This document shows, in pieces, positions 1 through 8,094 of a DNA stretch of 64,000 nt (its first letter is position 1; the number at the start of each line of letters is the position of its first letter). This DNA comes from Propionicimonas paludicola (lineage in GTDB: Bacteria; Actinomycetota; Actinomycetes; Propionibacteriales; Propionibacteriaceae), in NCBI RefSeq assembly GCF_002563675.1, contig NZ_PDJC01000001.1, forward strand, positions 1,550,001-1,614,000, given 5' to 3'. The notes under the pieces were generated by a model. That model was not told where the DNA came from, searched no databases, and worked only from the letters and a program-made list of their open reading frames with translations. The position numbers and the translations under genes were made by a program.

Positions 1-1472
1 GCGGCCGGTCGCTGAAGCAGCTGCTCAAGCAGCGGATGGTGGCCAACGGCGACCAGGTCGATCCGCTCCCCGTGGAGTGGTCGTTGGCCTTCCTGATCGA
101 AATCCTGCCCGCCTTCGGCTACCTGCACTCACTGAACCTTCTCTACTGCGACTTCAAGCCTGACAACGTGATTCAGGTCGGCGACTCGCTGAAGCTGATC
201 GACCTGGGCGGCGTCCGACATGCCGGCGACGAGGACTCGGCCATCTACGGGACGGTCGGCTTCCAGGCGCCGGAGGTGGCCACCCTCGGCCCGTCCATCG
301 CCTCCGACATCTACACGGTCGGACGCACCTTGATGGTGCTGTCGGCCGACGTCCCCGGCTACCGCAGCCAGTACGAAACCACCCTGCCGCCGGCCGAGGA
401 GCTGCCCGCCTTCGCCGAGCACGACTCGCTGTACCGGCTGCTGCTCAAGTGCTGTGCGCCCGACCCCAACGACCGATTCACCTCGGCAGAGGAACTGCGC
501 CAGCAGATGCTGGGGGTGCTCCGCGAGGTGGTCGCCAGCCGGACCTCCGCGGTGGCCACCACGTCGGCCCCATCGGCGCTGTTCGATCCGCCGACGGTCT
601 CCAGCGAGCGGTCCGGACAACTCCCCCGGCTGCGCCTGGACCCTGCCGATCTGAACGCCGACTGGCTGCACCGGATCGCCGACGAGGCGCCCGCCCAGCG
701 GCTGAAGGCGCTGAGCAGCCCGCCGTCGCAGTCCCCGGCCGTGGTCGTGGCCCGCGGCCAAGCCGCCCTGGAGACCGGAGACCTGCGCCTGCTGGACCGC
801 TGCGTGCAGCGGCTGCTCGATGAGGACCCCTGGGAGTGGCGGGCGGTCTGGCTGGCCGGTCTCGGCGCGCTGGCGGCCAAGGACTACCGCAACGCGCAAA
901 GCGCCTTCAATGCCGTCTACGGACAGCTGCCCGGAGAACTGGCACCGAAGCTGGCCCTGGCCCTTGCCTGCGAGCTGGGCGGTGAGTTCGATCTGGCCGA
1001 GAGCCTCTACCAGACCTGCGCGGCCACCGATCAGGCCTACCTGACTCCGGCCGCATTCGGATTGTCCCGGCTGCGTTCCAACCGTGGCGATCTGGCCGGT
1101 TCCTTGCAGGCGTTGTCCCTGGTCCCGAGCACCTCGCGCGGCTACCCGGAGTCGCTGCGGCTGCGCGCCGGACGCATGGTCAGCCTGGCCGCCGATCCGG
1201 ACGGGATCAACCAAGCGCTGGTGGCCGTCGAGCGGGCACCACTGGAACTCGTCGAGAACCGTGGCTACCGCGCCACCCTGCTCGAGCGAGCCGCCCGGCT
1301 GGCCGATCAGCGCGGTCCGCTGACCATTTCCGGCAAGAAGGTCGAGGCGGCCGAACTACGCGCCAAGCTCGCCGACACCTACCGGGAACTGGCCCGGCTC
1401 ACCGACGACCCGGGGATCCGGGCCGGCTGGGTGGACCTGGCCAACTCGCTACGACCCTGGAGCCTGCTGTGA
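1..1472 (+). CDS. pknG: PknG-like serine/threonine protein kinase with TPR tail (5' end outside window)
   Basis: Partial: the frame is open from base 3, so the true start lies upstream; the first visible ATG (36) is internal. The visible part is the kinase C-lobe followed by a helical region. The catalytic loop reads YCDFKPDN (about 144-167), without the usual His-Arg before Asp as in PknG kinases, then LIDLGGV for the DFG motif and GFQAPE for the APE motif. From about codon 200 onward the sequence is alanine/leucine-rich and repetitive, consistent with the TPR domain of PknG. The N-terminal rubredoxin-like part, if present, is not visible. Its stop overlaps the GTG of the phosphatase gene by 4 nt (GTGA), so kinase and phosphatase are translationally coupled. 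Known PknG proteins signal nitrogen and redox status; the substrate here is unknown. Confidence 0.88.
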   Translation, partial: GRSLKQLLKQRMVANGDQVDPLPVEWSLAFLIEILPAFGYLHSLNLLYCDFKPDNVIQVGDSLKLIDLGGVRHAGDEDSAIYGTVGFQAPEVATLGPSIASDIYTVGRTLMVLSADVPGYRSQYETTLPPAEELPAFAEHDSLYRLLLKCCAPDPNDRFTSAEELRQQMLGVLREVVASRTSAVATTSAPSALFDPPTVSSERSGQLPRLRLDPADLNADWLHRIADEAPAQRLKALSSPPSQSPAVVVARGQAALETGDLRLLDRCVQRLLDEDPWEWRAVWLAGLGALAAKDYRNAQSAFNAVYGQLPGELAPKLALALACELGGEFDLAESLYQTCAATDQAYLTPAAFGLSRLRSNRGDLAGSLQALSLVPSTSRGYPESLRLRAGRMVSLAADPDGINQALVAVERAPLELVENRGYRATLLERAARLADQRGPLTISGKKVEAAELRAKLADTYRELARLTDDPGIRAGWVDLANSLRPWSLL

Positions 1473-2596
1473 CCACCGCCGATTGGCCGCTGTTGCCGAC
1501 CTGCCCGACGTGTGGGGCGCCGGTCAGTGCGTCCGCCTCGTTCTGTGAAGCCTGCGGCGGAGAGCTGACTCCGACCGAGCCGGCGCCGGCCGCGAGCCTG
1601 CCCGCCGAGCCGTTCTCGGGCCAGACCCAGCGGCTGGGCAGCCGAGCCAGCCAGGCCACCGAATGCATCTCCTGCGGCGGCCCGGTCGGCGCCGACGGCT
1701 ACTGCCAGCTGTGTGGCACCAAGGCGCCCAGCGCCCGCGATCACTACCGCCAATCCCCTGCCGACTGGGTGGCCGGCGTCTGCGACCGCGGCCAGACCCA
1801 TCCGCGCAACGAAGACGCCATGGCGCTATGGGCGCAGGCCGACCATGCGGTGCTGGTGGTCTGCGACGGGGTGTCCACCAGCACTGACTCCGATGTCGCT
1901 GCCCAGGCCGGCGCCGAGGCGGCCCGCGATCTGCTGGTCGAGCGGCTCGGCTCCATCGAGACCGGCTCCGCCGACGCCGTACAGGCGGCCCTGACCGAGG
2001 CTGCCGCGGCCGCCAATGCCGCCGTGGTGGCCAACACCGCCGAGGACTCCACCAATGCCGCCTCGGCCACATTCGCGGCCGCCGTCGTGGCCGGCGGGAG
2101 CGTCCACTACGCCAACCTGGGCGACTCCCGGGTGTACCTGCTCAGCGAGAGCGAGCGTCGCCTGCTCAGCGTGGACGATTCGCTGGCCCAGGCCTTCATC
2201 GAGGGTGGCATGCCGCGCGAGGAGGCCGAGGCCATGCCCCGAGCCCACGCGATCACCAAGTGGTTGGGCCGCGACGCCACCGACATCGTGCCGCGGGTCG
2301 GCTCGCTGGCCATCGATCAGCCCGGCTGGCTGGTGGTCTGCTCCGACGGCCTGTGGAACTACGCCTCCAACCCCGACAAGCTCACCGAACAGCTCACCGC
2401 CACCGGCGCGGACGACCCGGCCACGGTCGCGGCGAAGCTCGTCGAATGGGCCAACGGGCAGGGCGGACGAGACAACATCACCGTCGCACTGGCCCGGCTT
2501 CACGCGCCGGGCGACCAACCCCCGCCGTCGCATAGTCTGGACTCGGCTGATGCCGCAGCCAGCACCACAGAACAGGAGCATGCCGAGCATGGCTGA
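1469..2596 (+). CDS. PP2C-family serine/threonine phosphatase with two N-terminal zinc ribbons
   Basis: 375 aa. Two CxxC...CxxC zinc ribbons come first (Cys12/15/26/29 and Cys66/69/79/82), then a PPM/PP2C catalytic domain from about residue 100. Metal-binding and core motifs are present: HPRNEDA (111-117), VCDGVS (131-136), NLGDSRVY, CSDGLW and GGRDNIT. It should remove phosphate from Ser/Thr targets of the upstream kinase in the cytoplasm; no membrane segment is seen, unlike PstP. The GTG start overlaps the kinase stop by 4 nt, and its end overlaps the VWA gene by 8 nt, so this is a tightly packed operon. The zinc ribbons recur in the FHA protein two genes on, suggesting shared partner recognition (inference). 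Confidence 0.9.
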   Translation: MTTADWPLLPTCPTCGAPVSASASFCEACGGELTPTEPAPAASLPAEPFSGQTQRLGSRASQATECISCGGPVGADGYCQLCGTKAPSARDHYRQSPADWVAGVCDRGQTHPRNEDAMALWAQADHAVLVVCDGVSTSTDSDVAAQAGAEAARDLLVERLGSIETGSADAVQAALTEAAAAANAAVVANTAEDSTNAASATFAAAVVAGGSVHYANLGDSRVYLLSESERRLLSVDDSLAQAFIEGGMPREEAEAMPRAHAITKWLGRDATDIVPRVGSLAIDQPGWLVVCSDGLWNYASNPDKLTEQLTATGADDPATVAAKLVEWANGQGGRDNITVALARLHAPGDQPPPSHSLDSADAAASTTEQEHAEHG

Positions 2597-3869
2597 GTTC
2601 ACCTCTGCCGTCTTCCAGAACGAGTTCCTGCCCGACGGGGGCACGGACGTCAACGCGATCGTCACCATCCGCTGCACCGGCGCCGGCGAAGCCGGACGCA
2701 CCGGACGCGGCGACGCCGGCGAGATCGTCGTGGTGGACACCTCCGGTTCGATGGGCGTCACCAACATGCAGGCCGCCAAGCAGGCCGCCATGGTCGCGCT
2801 GGACAACATCCTCGACGGCACCTACTTCGCCGTGGTGGCCGGCAACCACAAGGCGTACCTGGCCTACCCGATCGTCCAGACCGGCGCCGGGATGGTGCGA
2901 ATGGATGCCAACACCCGGGCCGAGGCCAAGCGGGCCATCAGCTTCTTCCGGGCTGAGGGTGGCACTGCCATGGGCACCTGGCTGAACCTGTGCCGAGCGC
3001 TGTTCGACTCGATCGGCAACCTGGGCAACAAGCACGTGATCCTGCTCACCGACGGTGAGAACCACAACGAGACCCCGACTCAGCTGGATCAGGCAATTCG
3101 CGCCTCGGTCGGCCAGTTCCAAGTAGATGCCCGCGGCATCGGCGTCGACTGGAAGGTCGCCGAGATCCGCAAGATCGCCCAGGCCCTGCTGGGCAGCGTC
3201 GACATCATCGGCGACCCGAGCCGGCTGAGCGCCGAGTTCGCCTCGCTGATGCGCAACTCGATGGCCCGGGGTGTGGCCAACGCCGATCTGCGGGTCTGGA
3301 TCCCGCAGGGTGCCCAGGTCATGTTCATCCGTCAGGTCTCGCCGTCGGTGGAGGATCTGACCCACCGCGGCGTCCCGGTCAACCAGCTCACCATGAGCTA
3401 CCCGACCGGCGCCTGGGCCGACGAGGAGCGCGACTACCACATCGCCGTCCGGCTGGCCGCCAAGACGGTCGGCCAGGAGCAGCTGGCTGCCCGGGTTCAG
3501 CTGGCGGTCGGTGCCGAGTTGCTCACTCAGGGCCTGGTCAAGGCCAAGTGGTCGGCCGACACCAACCTCACCGCCCAGATCAACCCGGAGGTCGCCCACT
3601 ACACCGGGCAGGCCGAGCTGGCCCAGGTGATCCAGGAGGGCCTGGCCGCCAAGGCCGCCGGGGACGAGGCCACGGCCACCACCAAGCTGGGCCGGGCCGT
3701 CCAGCTGGCCACCGAGACCGGAAATGCCGAGGCAACGGCGAAACTGCGCAAGGTGGTAGACATCTCCGACGCCAGGACGGGTACCGTTCGGTTGAGGAAG
3801 GCAGTCGACAAGGCCGACGAGATGGCCCTGGACACCGCCTCCACGAAGACGACGCGAATCAGAGGCTGA
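2589..3869 (+). CDS. von Willebrand factor A (VWA) domain protein of the kinase/phosphatase operon
   Basis: 426 aa. The frame is open far upstream, but ATG 2589 is chosen because GGAG at 2575-2578 sits 10 nt before it and MAEF is a natural N-terminus; ATG 2580 is too close to that SD. The VWA domain has an intact MIDAS motif DTSGS (Asp50-Ser54), GGTAMGTWL and LLTDGE. The C-terminal third is helical, lysine/alanine-rich and ends basic. There is no signal peptide or TM segment, so it is probably cytoplasmic. VWA domains of this type act as metal-dependent scaffolds; placed between a PP2C phosphatase and an FHA protein, and behind a kinase, it resembles the TerY-type VWA of TerY-P triads. The function is inferred from context only. 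Confidence 0.85.
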   Translation: MAEFTSAVFQNEFLPDGGTDVNAIVTIRCTGAGEAGRTGRGDAGEIVVVDTSGSMGVTNMQAAKQAAMVALDNILDGTYFAVVAGNHKAYLAYPIVQTGAGMVRMDANTRAEAKRAISFFRAEGGTAMGTWLNLCRALFDSIGNLGNKHVILLTDGENHNETPTQLDQAIRASVGQFQVDARGIGVDWKVAEIRKIAQALLGSVDIIGDPSRLSAEFASLMRNSMARGVANADLRVWIPQGAQVMFIRQVSPSVEDLTHRGVPVNQLTMSYPTGAWADEERDYHIAVRLAAKTVGQEQLAARVQLAVGAELLTQGLVKAKWSADTNLTAQINPEVAHYTGQAELAQVIQEGLAAKAAGDEATATTKLGRAVQLATETGNAEATAKLRKVVDISDARTGTVRLRKAVDKADEMALDTASTKTTRIRG

Positions 3870-3870
3870 G

Positions 3871-4710
3871 ATGGCAACTTGTCCTGCAGGGCATCCGAGC
3901 AACCAGGCCGACTTCTGCGATGTCTGCGGACTTCCGATCGGCGGTGAGCCGGTCGCGGTCGCGACCGATGCCGCCGACCAGCCGGCCGAGACGCTGAGCT
4001 GCCCGAACTGCTCCACTGCGAATGTGGCCGATGCACTGTTCTGCGAGAACTGCGGCTACGACTTCACCACCGGCACGCTGCCGGCCAGCCCGGACGCCGA
4101 GGTGGTGACCCCGCCGGCACCGGCCGAGGCCGAGACCGATCAAGCTGCTGCCCCGTCCCCGAGCGAGGCCGACGCCGCCGCCCCGTCCCCGAGCGAGGCG
4201 GAGCCCACGCCCGCGGCGCCGGTCGCGGAGGCGTCCACCCCGGTGAGCGCCACGCCGTCGCCGACCACGGCCCCGACGGTCCTGAAGCGTCCGCCGGTGG
4301 AGTGGATCGCCGAGCTATGGATCGACCCGGACTGGTATGCCGCCCAGGGCTCCACTGACCCGCTGCCGTCGCCCGGCCTGCCGGACATCGTCCCGCTGAT
4401 CAAGCCCAGTTCGCTGATCGGACGGGTCTCGCACAGCCGGGGCATCTTCCCGGACGTCGACTGCGAACTCGACACCGGCTGCAGCCGTCGGCACGCCATG
4501 CTGACCACCGACGGCACCCGCTGGTGGGTGGAGGATCTGAACTCGGCCAACGGCACTTTCGTGGGTGCGGCGGCCGGTCCGCTGCCGGCCATGCCGATCC
4601 CCCAGGGGCGGGTGGAACTGGCCGCTGGCCAGCGGATCTACCTGGGCGCCTGGACCCGGATCGTGATTCGCAAGGCCACCCCGGACGAGCAGGAAGCCTT
4701 CGCCGGCTGA
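3871..4710 (+). CDS. FHA-domain protein with double zinc ribbon
   Basis: 279 aa, starting 1 nt after the VWA stop. The N-terminus holds two zinc-ribbon-like motifs (Cys4/His8/Cys16/Cys19 and Cys44/47/58/61). A low-complexity Pro/Ala/Ser/Glu linker (about 70-135) follows. The C-terminal FHA domain (about 180-270) carries the phosphothreonine-binding signature: LIGR, CSRRHA and LNSANGTFVG. It is probably the phospho-reader of the operon, binding a target phosphorylated by the PknG-like kinase, by analogy with the PknG substrate GarA, although it is much longer than GarA and the zinc ribbons are extra. The linker contains a 30-bp tandem duplication. Confidence 0.88.
   Translation: MATCPAGHPSNQADFCDVCGLPIGGEPVAVATDAADQPAETLSCPNCSTANVADALFCENCGYDFTTGTLPASPDAEVVTPPAPAEAETDQAAAPSPSEADAAAPSPSEAEPTPAAPVAEASTPVSATPSPTTAPTVLKRPPVEWIAELWIDPDWYAAQGSTDPLPSPGLPDIVPLIKPSSLIGRVSHSRGIFPDVDCELDTGCSRRHAMLTTDGTRWWVEDLNSANGTFVGAAAGPLPAMPIPQGRVELAAGQRIYLGAWTRIVIRKATPDEQEAFAG
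4140..4199 (+). repeat. 30-bp tandem repeat in the FHA-protein linker
   Basis: Two adjacent 30-bp units (4140-4169 and 4170-4199) share an identical 20-base core, giving the peptide APSPSEA twice. It is in frame, so gain or loss of a unit would change linker length by 10 residues without a frameshift. Confidence 0.8.
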
Positions 4711-4752
4711 GTCGTCCCGGCAACCCGGAATAGCCGATCGTCGGCAGCGGTT

Positions 4753-4774
4753 CTCCTTGGTGACTACCAAGGAG
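4753..4774 (+). promoter_or_regulatory. Perfect hairpin enclosing the Shine-Dalgarno of the peroxidase gene
   Basis: Arms CTCCTTGGT (4753-4761) and ACCAAGGAG (4766-4774) are exact reverse complements around the loop GACT. The right arm contains AAGGAG, the only SD of the gene starting at 4781. As RNA this would hide the ribosome binding site; as DNA it is also a good operator palindrome. The sequence alone does not decide which. Confidence 0.75.
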
Positions 4775-4780
4775 CTGTAG

Positions 4781-5257
4781 ATGACGACGTTGAAGGATTT
4801 CCAGGCCACCCTGATCACCGGGGTGGACAAGGATCTGGCCGATTACCAGGGTCAGGTGGTGCTTGTGGTGAACACCGCCTCCAAGTGCGGCTTCGCACCC
4901 CAGTTCGACGGCCTGGAGAAGCTCTATGAGGAGTACCAGGATCAGGGCCTGGTCGTCCTGGGCTTCCCGAGCGATCAGTTCGCCAAGCAGGAGTTCGAGG
5001 ACGACGCCGAGACCGCCGAGTTCTGCAAGCTGAACTTCGGGGTCACCTTCCCGATGTTCTCCAAGGTCGACGTCAACGGCGCCCAGGCTCACCCGCTGTT
5101 CGCCTGGCTGCGCAGCGAAACCGGTGGCTTCCTGGGCGATGCGATCAAGTGGAACTTCACCAAGTTCCTGATCAACCGGGACGGCGAAGTCGTCCACCGC
5201 TACGCCCCGACCGTCGAGCCGGCCGCCATCGAAGGCGATCTCAGGGCGCTGCTCTGA
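4781..5257 (+). CDS. Glutathione-peroxidase-family thiol peroxidase
   Basis: 158 aa, normal length for the cytoplasmic bacterial family. The peroxidatic Cys36 lies in NTASKCGF. The second motif reads FPSDQF, with the catalytic Gln67 kept but Ser64 in place of the usual Cys. A resolving cysteine candidate, Cys82 (EFCKLNFG), aligns with the resolving Cys of thioredoxin-type peroxidases, and the catalytic Trp/Asn motif (KWNFTKF) is present. It should reduce peroxides using thioredoxin or a similar thiol; glutathione is unlikely in a mycothiol organism. The ATG has SD AAGGAG 6 nt upstream, buried in a perfect hairpin, hinting at translational or operator control. Confidence 0.93.
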   Translation: MTTLKDFQATLITGVDKDLADYQGQVVLVVNTASKCGFAPQFDGLEKLYEEYQDQGLVVLGFPSDQFAKQEFEDDAETAEFCKLNFGVTFPMFSKVDVNGAQAHPLFAWLRSETGGFLGDAIKWNFTKFLINRDGEVVHRYAPTVEPAAIEGDLRALL

Positions 5258-5340
5258 TCCGGTTGCGCTGAGGGCGTAAGCGGCTCGGAAGGCGCCAACC
5301 CCGGTGGTAGCTTGGCGACGGCATCCAGCAAGGAGGAACG

Positions 5341-5565
5341 GTGGAGATCAAGATCGGCATTCGACAGGTGGCCCGCGAGCTGACCGTGGAGACCGACGCG
5401 TCGGCGGCTGACGTCGAGGCCGACCTCAAGGCAGCCCTCACCGAGGGGACGGTGCTCGCCCTCTCCGATGAGAAGGGACGCCGCATCCTGGTGCCTGCCG
5501 CCCAGATCGCCTACCTCGATCTCGGCCAGGAGAAGGCCCGTCCGGTCGGCTTCGGCTCGCTATAA
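5341..5565 (+). CDS. DUF3107 family small protein
   Basis: 74 aa, matching the length and pattern of the actinobacterial DUF3107 family (begins MEIKIGIRQVARELT and ends with a conserved tail after the AYLDLG motif). The GTG start is supported by AAGGAGG about 5 nt upstream. It is small, acidic and probably cytoplasmic, with an alpha/beta fold suggested by alternating hydrophobic stretches. Family function is not known; in actinobacteria it is often found next to a DEAD-box helicase, as here. No catalytic motif is visible. Confidence 0.88.
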   Translation: MEIKIGIRQVARELTVETDASAADVEADLKAALTEGTVLALSDEKGRRILVPAAQIAYLDLGQEKARPVGFGSL

Positions 5566-5662
5566 GCCGGAACCGCTAGACTGTGCGTGCCGCACCCTAA
5601 AGTGCGTGCCTGCCTAGAGCGGCCCGAGCGCGCCGCCGGCGGTCCGCAAACCTGCGCCCACC

Positions 5663-5695
5663 ATGGCCGCAGTGACAGATAAGGCACGACCCTGA
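5663..5695 (+). CDS. Possible 10-codon upstream ORF overlapping the helicase start
   Basis: ATG at 5663 opens MAAVTDKARP and stops with TGA at 5693-5695, which overlaps the proposed CTG start of the helicase (CTGA). It could couple translation into the helicase, or mark a sequence error near 5690 that separated a normal start from the gene. No clear SD precedes it. It is listed because it affects interpretation of the helicase start. Confidence 0.3.
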   Translation: MAAVTDKARP

Positions 5696-7239
5696 CCGAC
5701 ATCACCGAAACCGACCTGCCTGCCCCGGCAGCCCTGCCCAGCTTCGCTGAGCTGGGCGTGATCCCCGAGATCGTCGAGGCGCTGGGCACGCTGGGCATCG
5801 AAACCCCGTTCCCGATCCAGGCGCTGGCGATCCCGATTGCCATCACCGGCACCGACATGATCGGCCAGGCCCGCACGGGCACCGGCAAGACCTTCGCCTT
5901 CGGGATCAGCCTGCTGCAGCGGATCACCGTCCCCACCGACCCCGGCTATGACGAGCTGGCCGTCCCCGGCGCCCCGCAGGCGCTGGTGATGTGCCCGACC
6001 CGCGAGCTGGCCCTTCAGGTGACCCGCGACCTCGAGGTGGCCGCGACCGTCCGCAAGGCCCGAGTGCTCACCGTCTACGGCGGTGTCGGCTACGACACGC
6101 AGCTGGACGCGCTCGCCGAAGGTGTGGACGTGGTGGTCGGCACCCCCGGACGCCTGCTCGACCTGGCCAACAAGCGCAGCCTGAACCTGTCCCAGGTGAA
6201 GGTGCTGGTGCTGGACGAGGCTGACGAGATGCTCGACCTTGGCTTCCTGCCCGATGTTGAGCGGCTGATCAGCAAGACCCCGAAGACCCGGCAGACCCTG
6301 CTGTTCTCCGCGACCATGCCGGCCGCCATCGTGGCCCTGGCTCGGATGCACCTGAACCAGCCGGTGAACGTCCGCGCCGAGACCCACGATGCGCAGCTGA
6401 CCGTCCCGGACACCACCCAGTTCATCTACCAGGCCCATGACCTGGACAAGCCGGAGATCGTCGGCCGGATCCTTCAGTCCCCGCACTGCACCCGCACCAT
6501 GATCTTCACCCGCACCAAGCGGGCCGCGCAGCGCCTGTCCGATGAACTGATGGATCGCGGCTTCCACGCCACTTCGATCCACGGCGACCTCAACCAGGTG
6601 GCCCGCGAGAAGGCGCTGAAGAAGTTCCGTGAGGGCAAGGTCTCGGTGCTGGTCGCCACCGACGTGGCCGCCCGCGGCATCGACATCACCGACGTCAGCC
6701 ACGTGATCAACTACGAATGCCCCGACTCGGAGATGACCTACGTCCACCGGATCGGACGCACCGGCCGGGCCGGCGCCAAGGGCATCGCGGTCACCCTGGT
6801 CGACTGGGCTGACGTGACTCGCTGGAAGATGATCAATCGCATTCTCGAGCTGGACTTCACCGAGCCGCCGGAGACCTACTCGACCTCTGCGCACCTGTTC
6901 GCCGACTTGGATATCCCAGCCGGCACTCGCGGCCGGCTGGCTGAGCCGATCGAGCGCGAGCACCGCGAGCTTCGTCCGAGCAAGGACGCCCACAAGCACC
7001 ACAAGGACAAGGACCGGGACAAGGGCACCGAGGTGGCCCGCGCCGAGCGTCCGCCCCGGGATCGCTCCCGGCGGCGGCTGCGCAACGGTGAGCCCGTGGA
7101 CGGCACCGCGACCACTACCGTCGAGGCCACCGCGACCGCGTCCGAAGGAAGCCCGGCCGAAGGCTCCGATCGTCCGCGTCGTCGGCGTCGGCGCGGCCGT
7201 TCCGGCGGCGGCGCTGCTGCTCCGGTCAGCGAGAGCTGA
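5692..7239 (+). CDS. DEAD-box ATP-dependent RNA helicase
   Basis: 515 aa if started at CTG 5692. The Q motif needs the Phe in SFAELGV, about 17 residues before GIETPFPIQ; that Phe lies upstream of the first in-frame GTG (5758), so the protein must start earlier. The frame is closed by TAA at 5680, and the only plausible start between is CTG 5692 with AAGG (5681-5684) 7 nt before it. Motifs: ARTGTGKT (Walker A), PTREL, TPGR, DEAD, SAT, ARGID and HRIGRTGRAG. A basic Arg-rich tail (final 80 residues) is typical of RhlE/CsdA-like actinobacterial helicases acting on rRNA or mRNA structure. Its end overlaps the convergent membrane-protein gene by 14 nt. Confidence 0.92.
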   Translation: MTDITETDLPAPAALPSFAELGVIPEIVEALGTLGIETPFPIQALAIPIAITGTDMIGQARTGTGKTFAFGISLLQRITVPTDPGYDELAVPGAPQALVMCPTRELALQVTRDLEVAATVRKARVLTVYGGVGYDTQLDALAEGVDVVVGTPGRLLDLANKRSLNLSQVKVLVLDEADEMLDLGFLPDVERLISKTPKTRQTLLFSATMPAAIVALARMHLNQPVNVRAETHDAQLTVPDTTQFIYQAHDLDKPEIVGRILQSPHCTRTMIFTRTKRAAQRLSDELMDRGFHATSIHGDLNQVAREKALKKFREGKVSVLVATDVAARGIDITDVSHVINYECPDSEMTYVHRIGRTGRAGAKGIAVTLVDWADVTRWKMINRILELDFTEPPETYSTSAHLFADLDIPAGTRGRLAEPIEREHRELRPSKDAHKHHKDKDRDKGTEVARAERPPRDRSRRRLRNGEPVDGTATTTVEATATASEGSPAEGSDRPRRRRRRGRSGGGAAAPVSES

Positions 7240-8083
7240 CCCACCAGGAGTCACGGAGTTCGACGGTTCGGCCGGCACCTCCGCGCAGGCATCCCGCAAT
7301 CAGTGTGGCCTCGGCCAGCCCGAGCACGCTGAAGACGATGCTGAATGCGCCAATCTGGGGTCCGGCCACCGGATCGGCGCCAAGCCCTGCGTGCAGCGCG
7401 AACGGGATCACCGCCAGCATCGCGACCGACAGCATGCCCAAGAGCACCAGCAGCGGCACCGAGATCAGCTGTGCGCTGGATCGGCCTCGCCAGCACTGCC
7501 ATGCTGCGGCCAGAGCCCACGGGATCAGCCAGACCAGATCTAGCACCCAGGTGGGGTTCGGAAGCCCGGACAGGTGAAGGTTGGCCGGCCGGGCCAGACC
7601 GAGCACGCCGGGGACGATCTCGCTGAGCCACAGCCCGGCGATGCCGACCCCGCCCACCGCAAGGAAGACCGCCGTGGGCCGGCTCGGGAACCGAGGCAAG
7701 ACTGACTCGTCGGTCAGTTCGACCCGGATCAGGCCGTCCAGCAGCCCGAAGCCGGCGAGGCCGACGACCGCGAGGTACACCAGGAAGACCGGGGTGAAGA
7801 CGGCTCCGATGGCCAGGTGCAACGCGCAGTAGGCCAGCCAACCCAGCATTCCCAGCTGCACCAAGTGCCCCCGCCAGGAGCCGGCGGCCGATCGTCGGGA
7901 GCTGAGGATCAGGATGACCGCTGCGACCAGGTTTACGGCATCCTGCGCCCGCCAGGTCTGGCGTTGCAGCTCGGTGACCCCGGGGTAGGCGTCCGGGGCA
8001 ACAAGCCCGTACCCGGCCGCTGTCGCCACCAGCAGAGGCAGGAGGACGCCGAGAGCCAGGAACCTGCGTCTGGTGGCCGACAT
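7226..8083 (-). CDS. Multi-pass membrane protein, unknown function
   Basis: 285 aa. The start at ATG 8083 (MSATRRRF) is chosen because the longer open frame upstream is out of character and overlaps the gene at 8095-8589. About eight hydrophobic segments are visible, beginning with a positively charged N-terminus (TRRR), so N-in topology is likely. No catalytic or transporter motif is recognised. It follows the small membrane protein by 11 nt and is last in the TetR-MFS operon, so it is probably induced with the efflux pump. Its 3' end overlaps the helicase tail-to-tail by 14 nt. Confidence 0.75.
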   Translation of the reverse strand: MSATRRRFLALGVLLPLLVATAAGYGLVAPDAYPGVTELQRQTWRAQDAVNLVAAVILILSSRRSAAGSWRGHLVQLGMLGWLAYCALHLAIGAVFTPVFLVYLAVVGLAGFGLLDGLIRVELTDESVLPRFPSRPTAVFLAVGGVGIAGLWLSEIVPGVLGLARPANLHLSGLPNPTWVLDLVWLIPWALAAAWQCWRGRSSAQLISVPLLVLLGMLSVAMLAVIPFALHAGLGADPVAGPQIGAFSIVFSVLGLAEATLIAGCLRGGAGRTVELRDSWWVSSR

Positions 8084-8094
8084 ATCGTCCGCCG

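Noticed and set aside
129-1214. 361-codon frame antisense to the kinase
   Set aside because: Composition typical of antisense shadows in GC-rich genes; the sense strand has clear kinase motifs.
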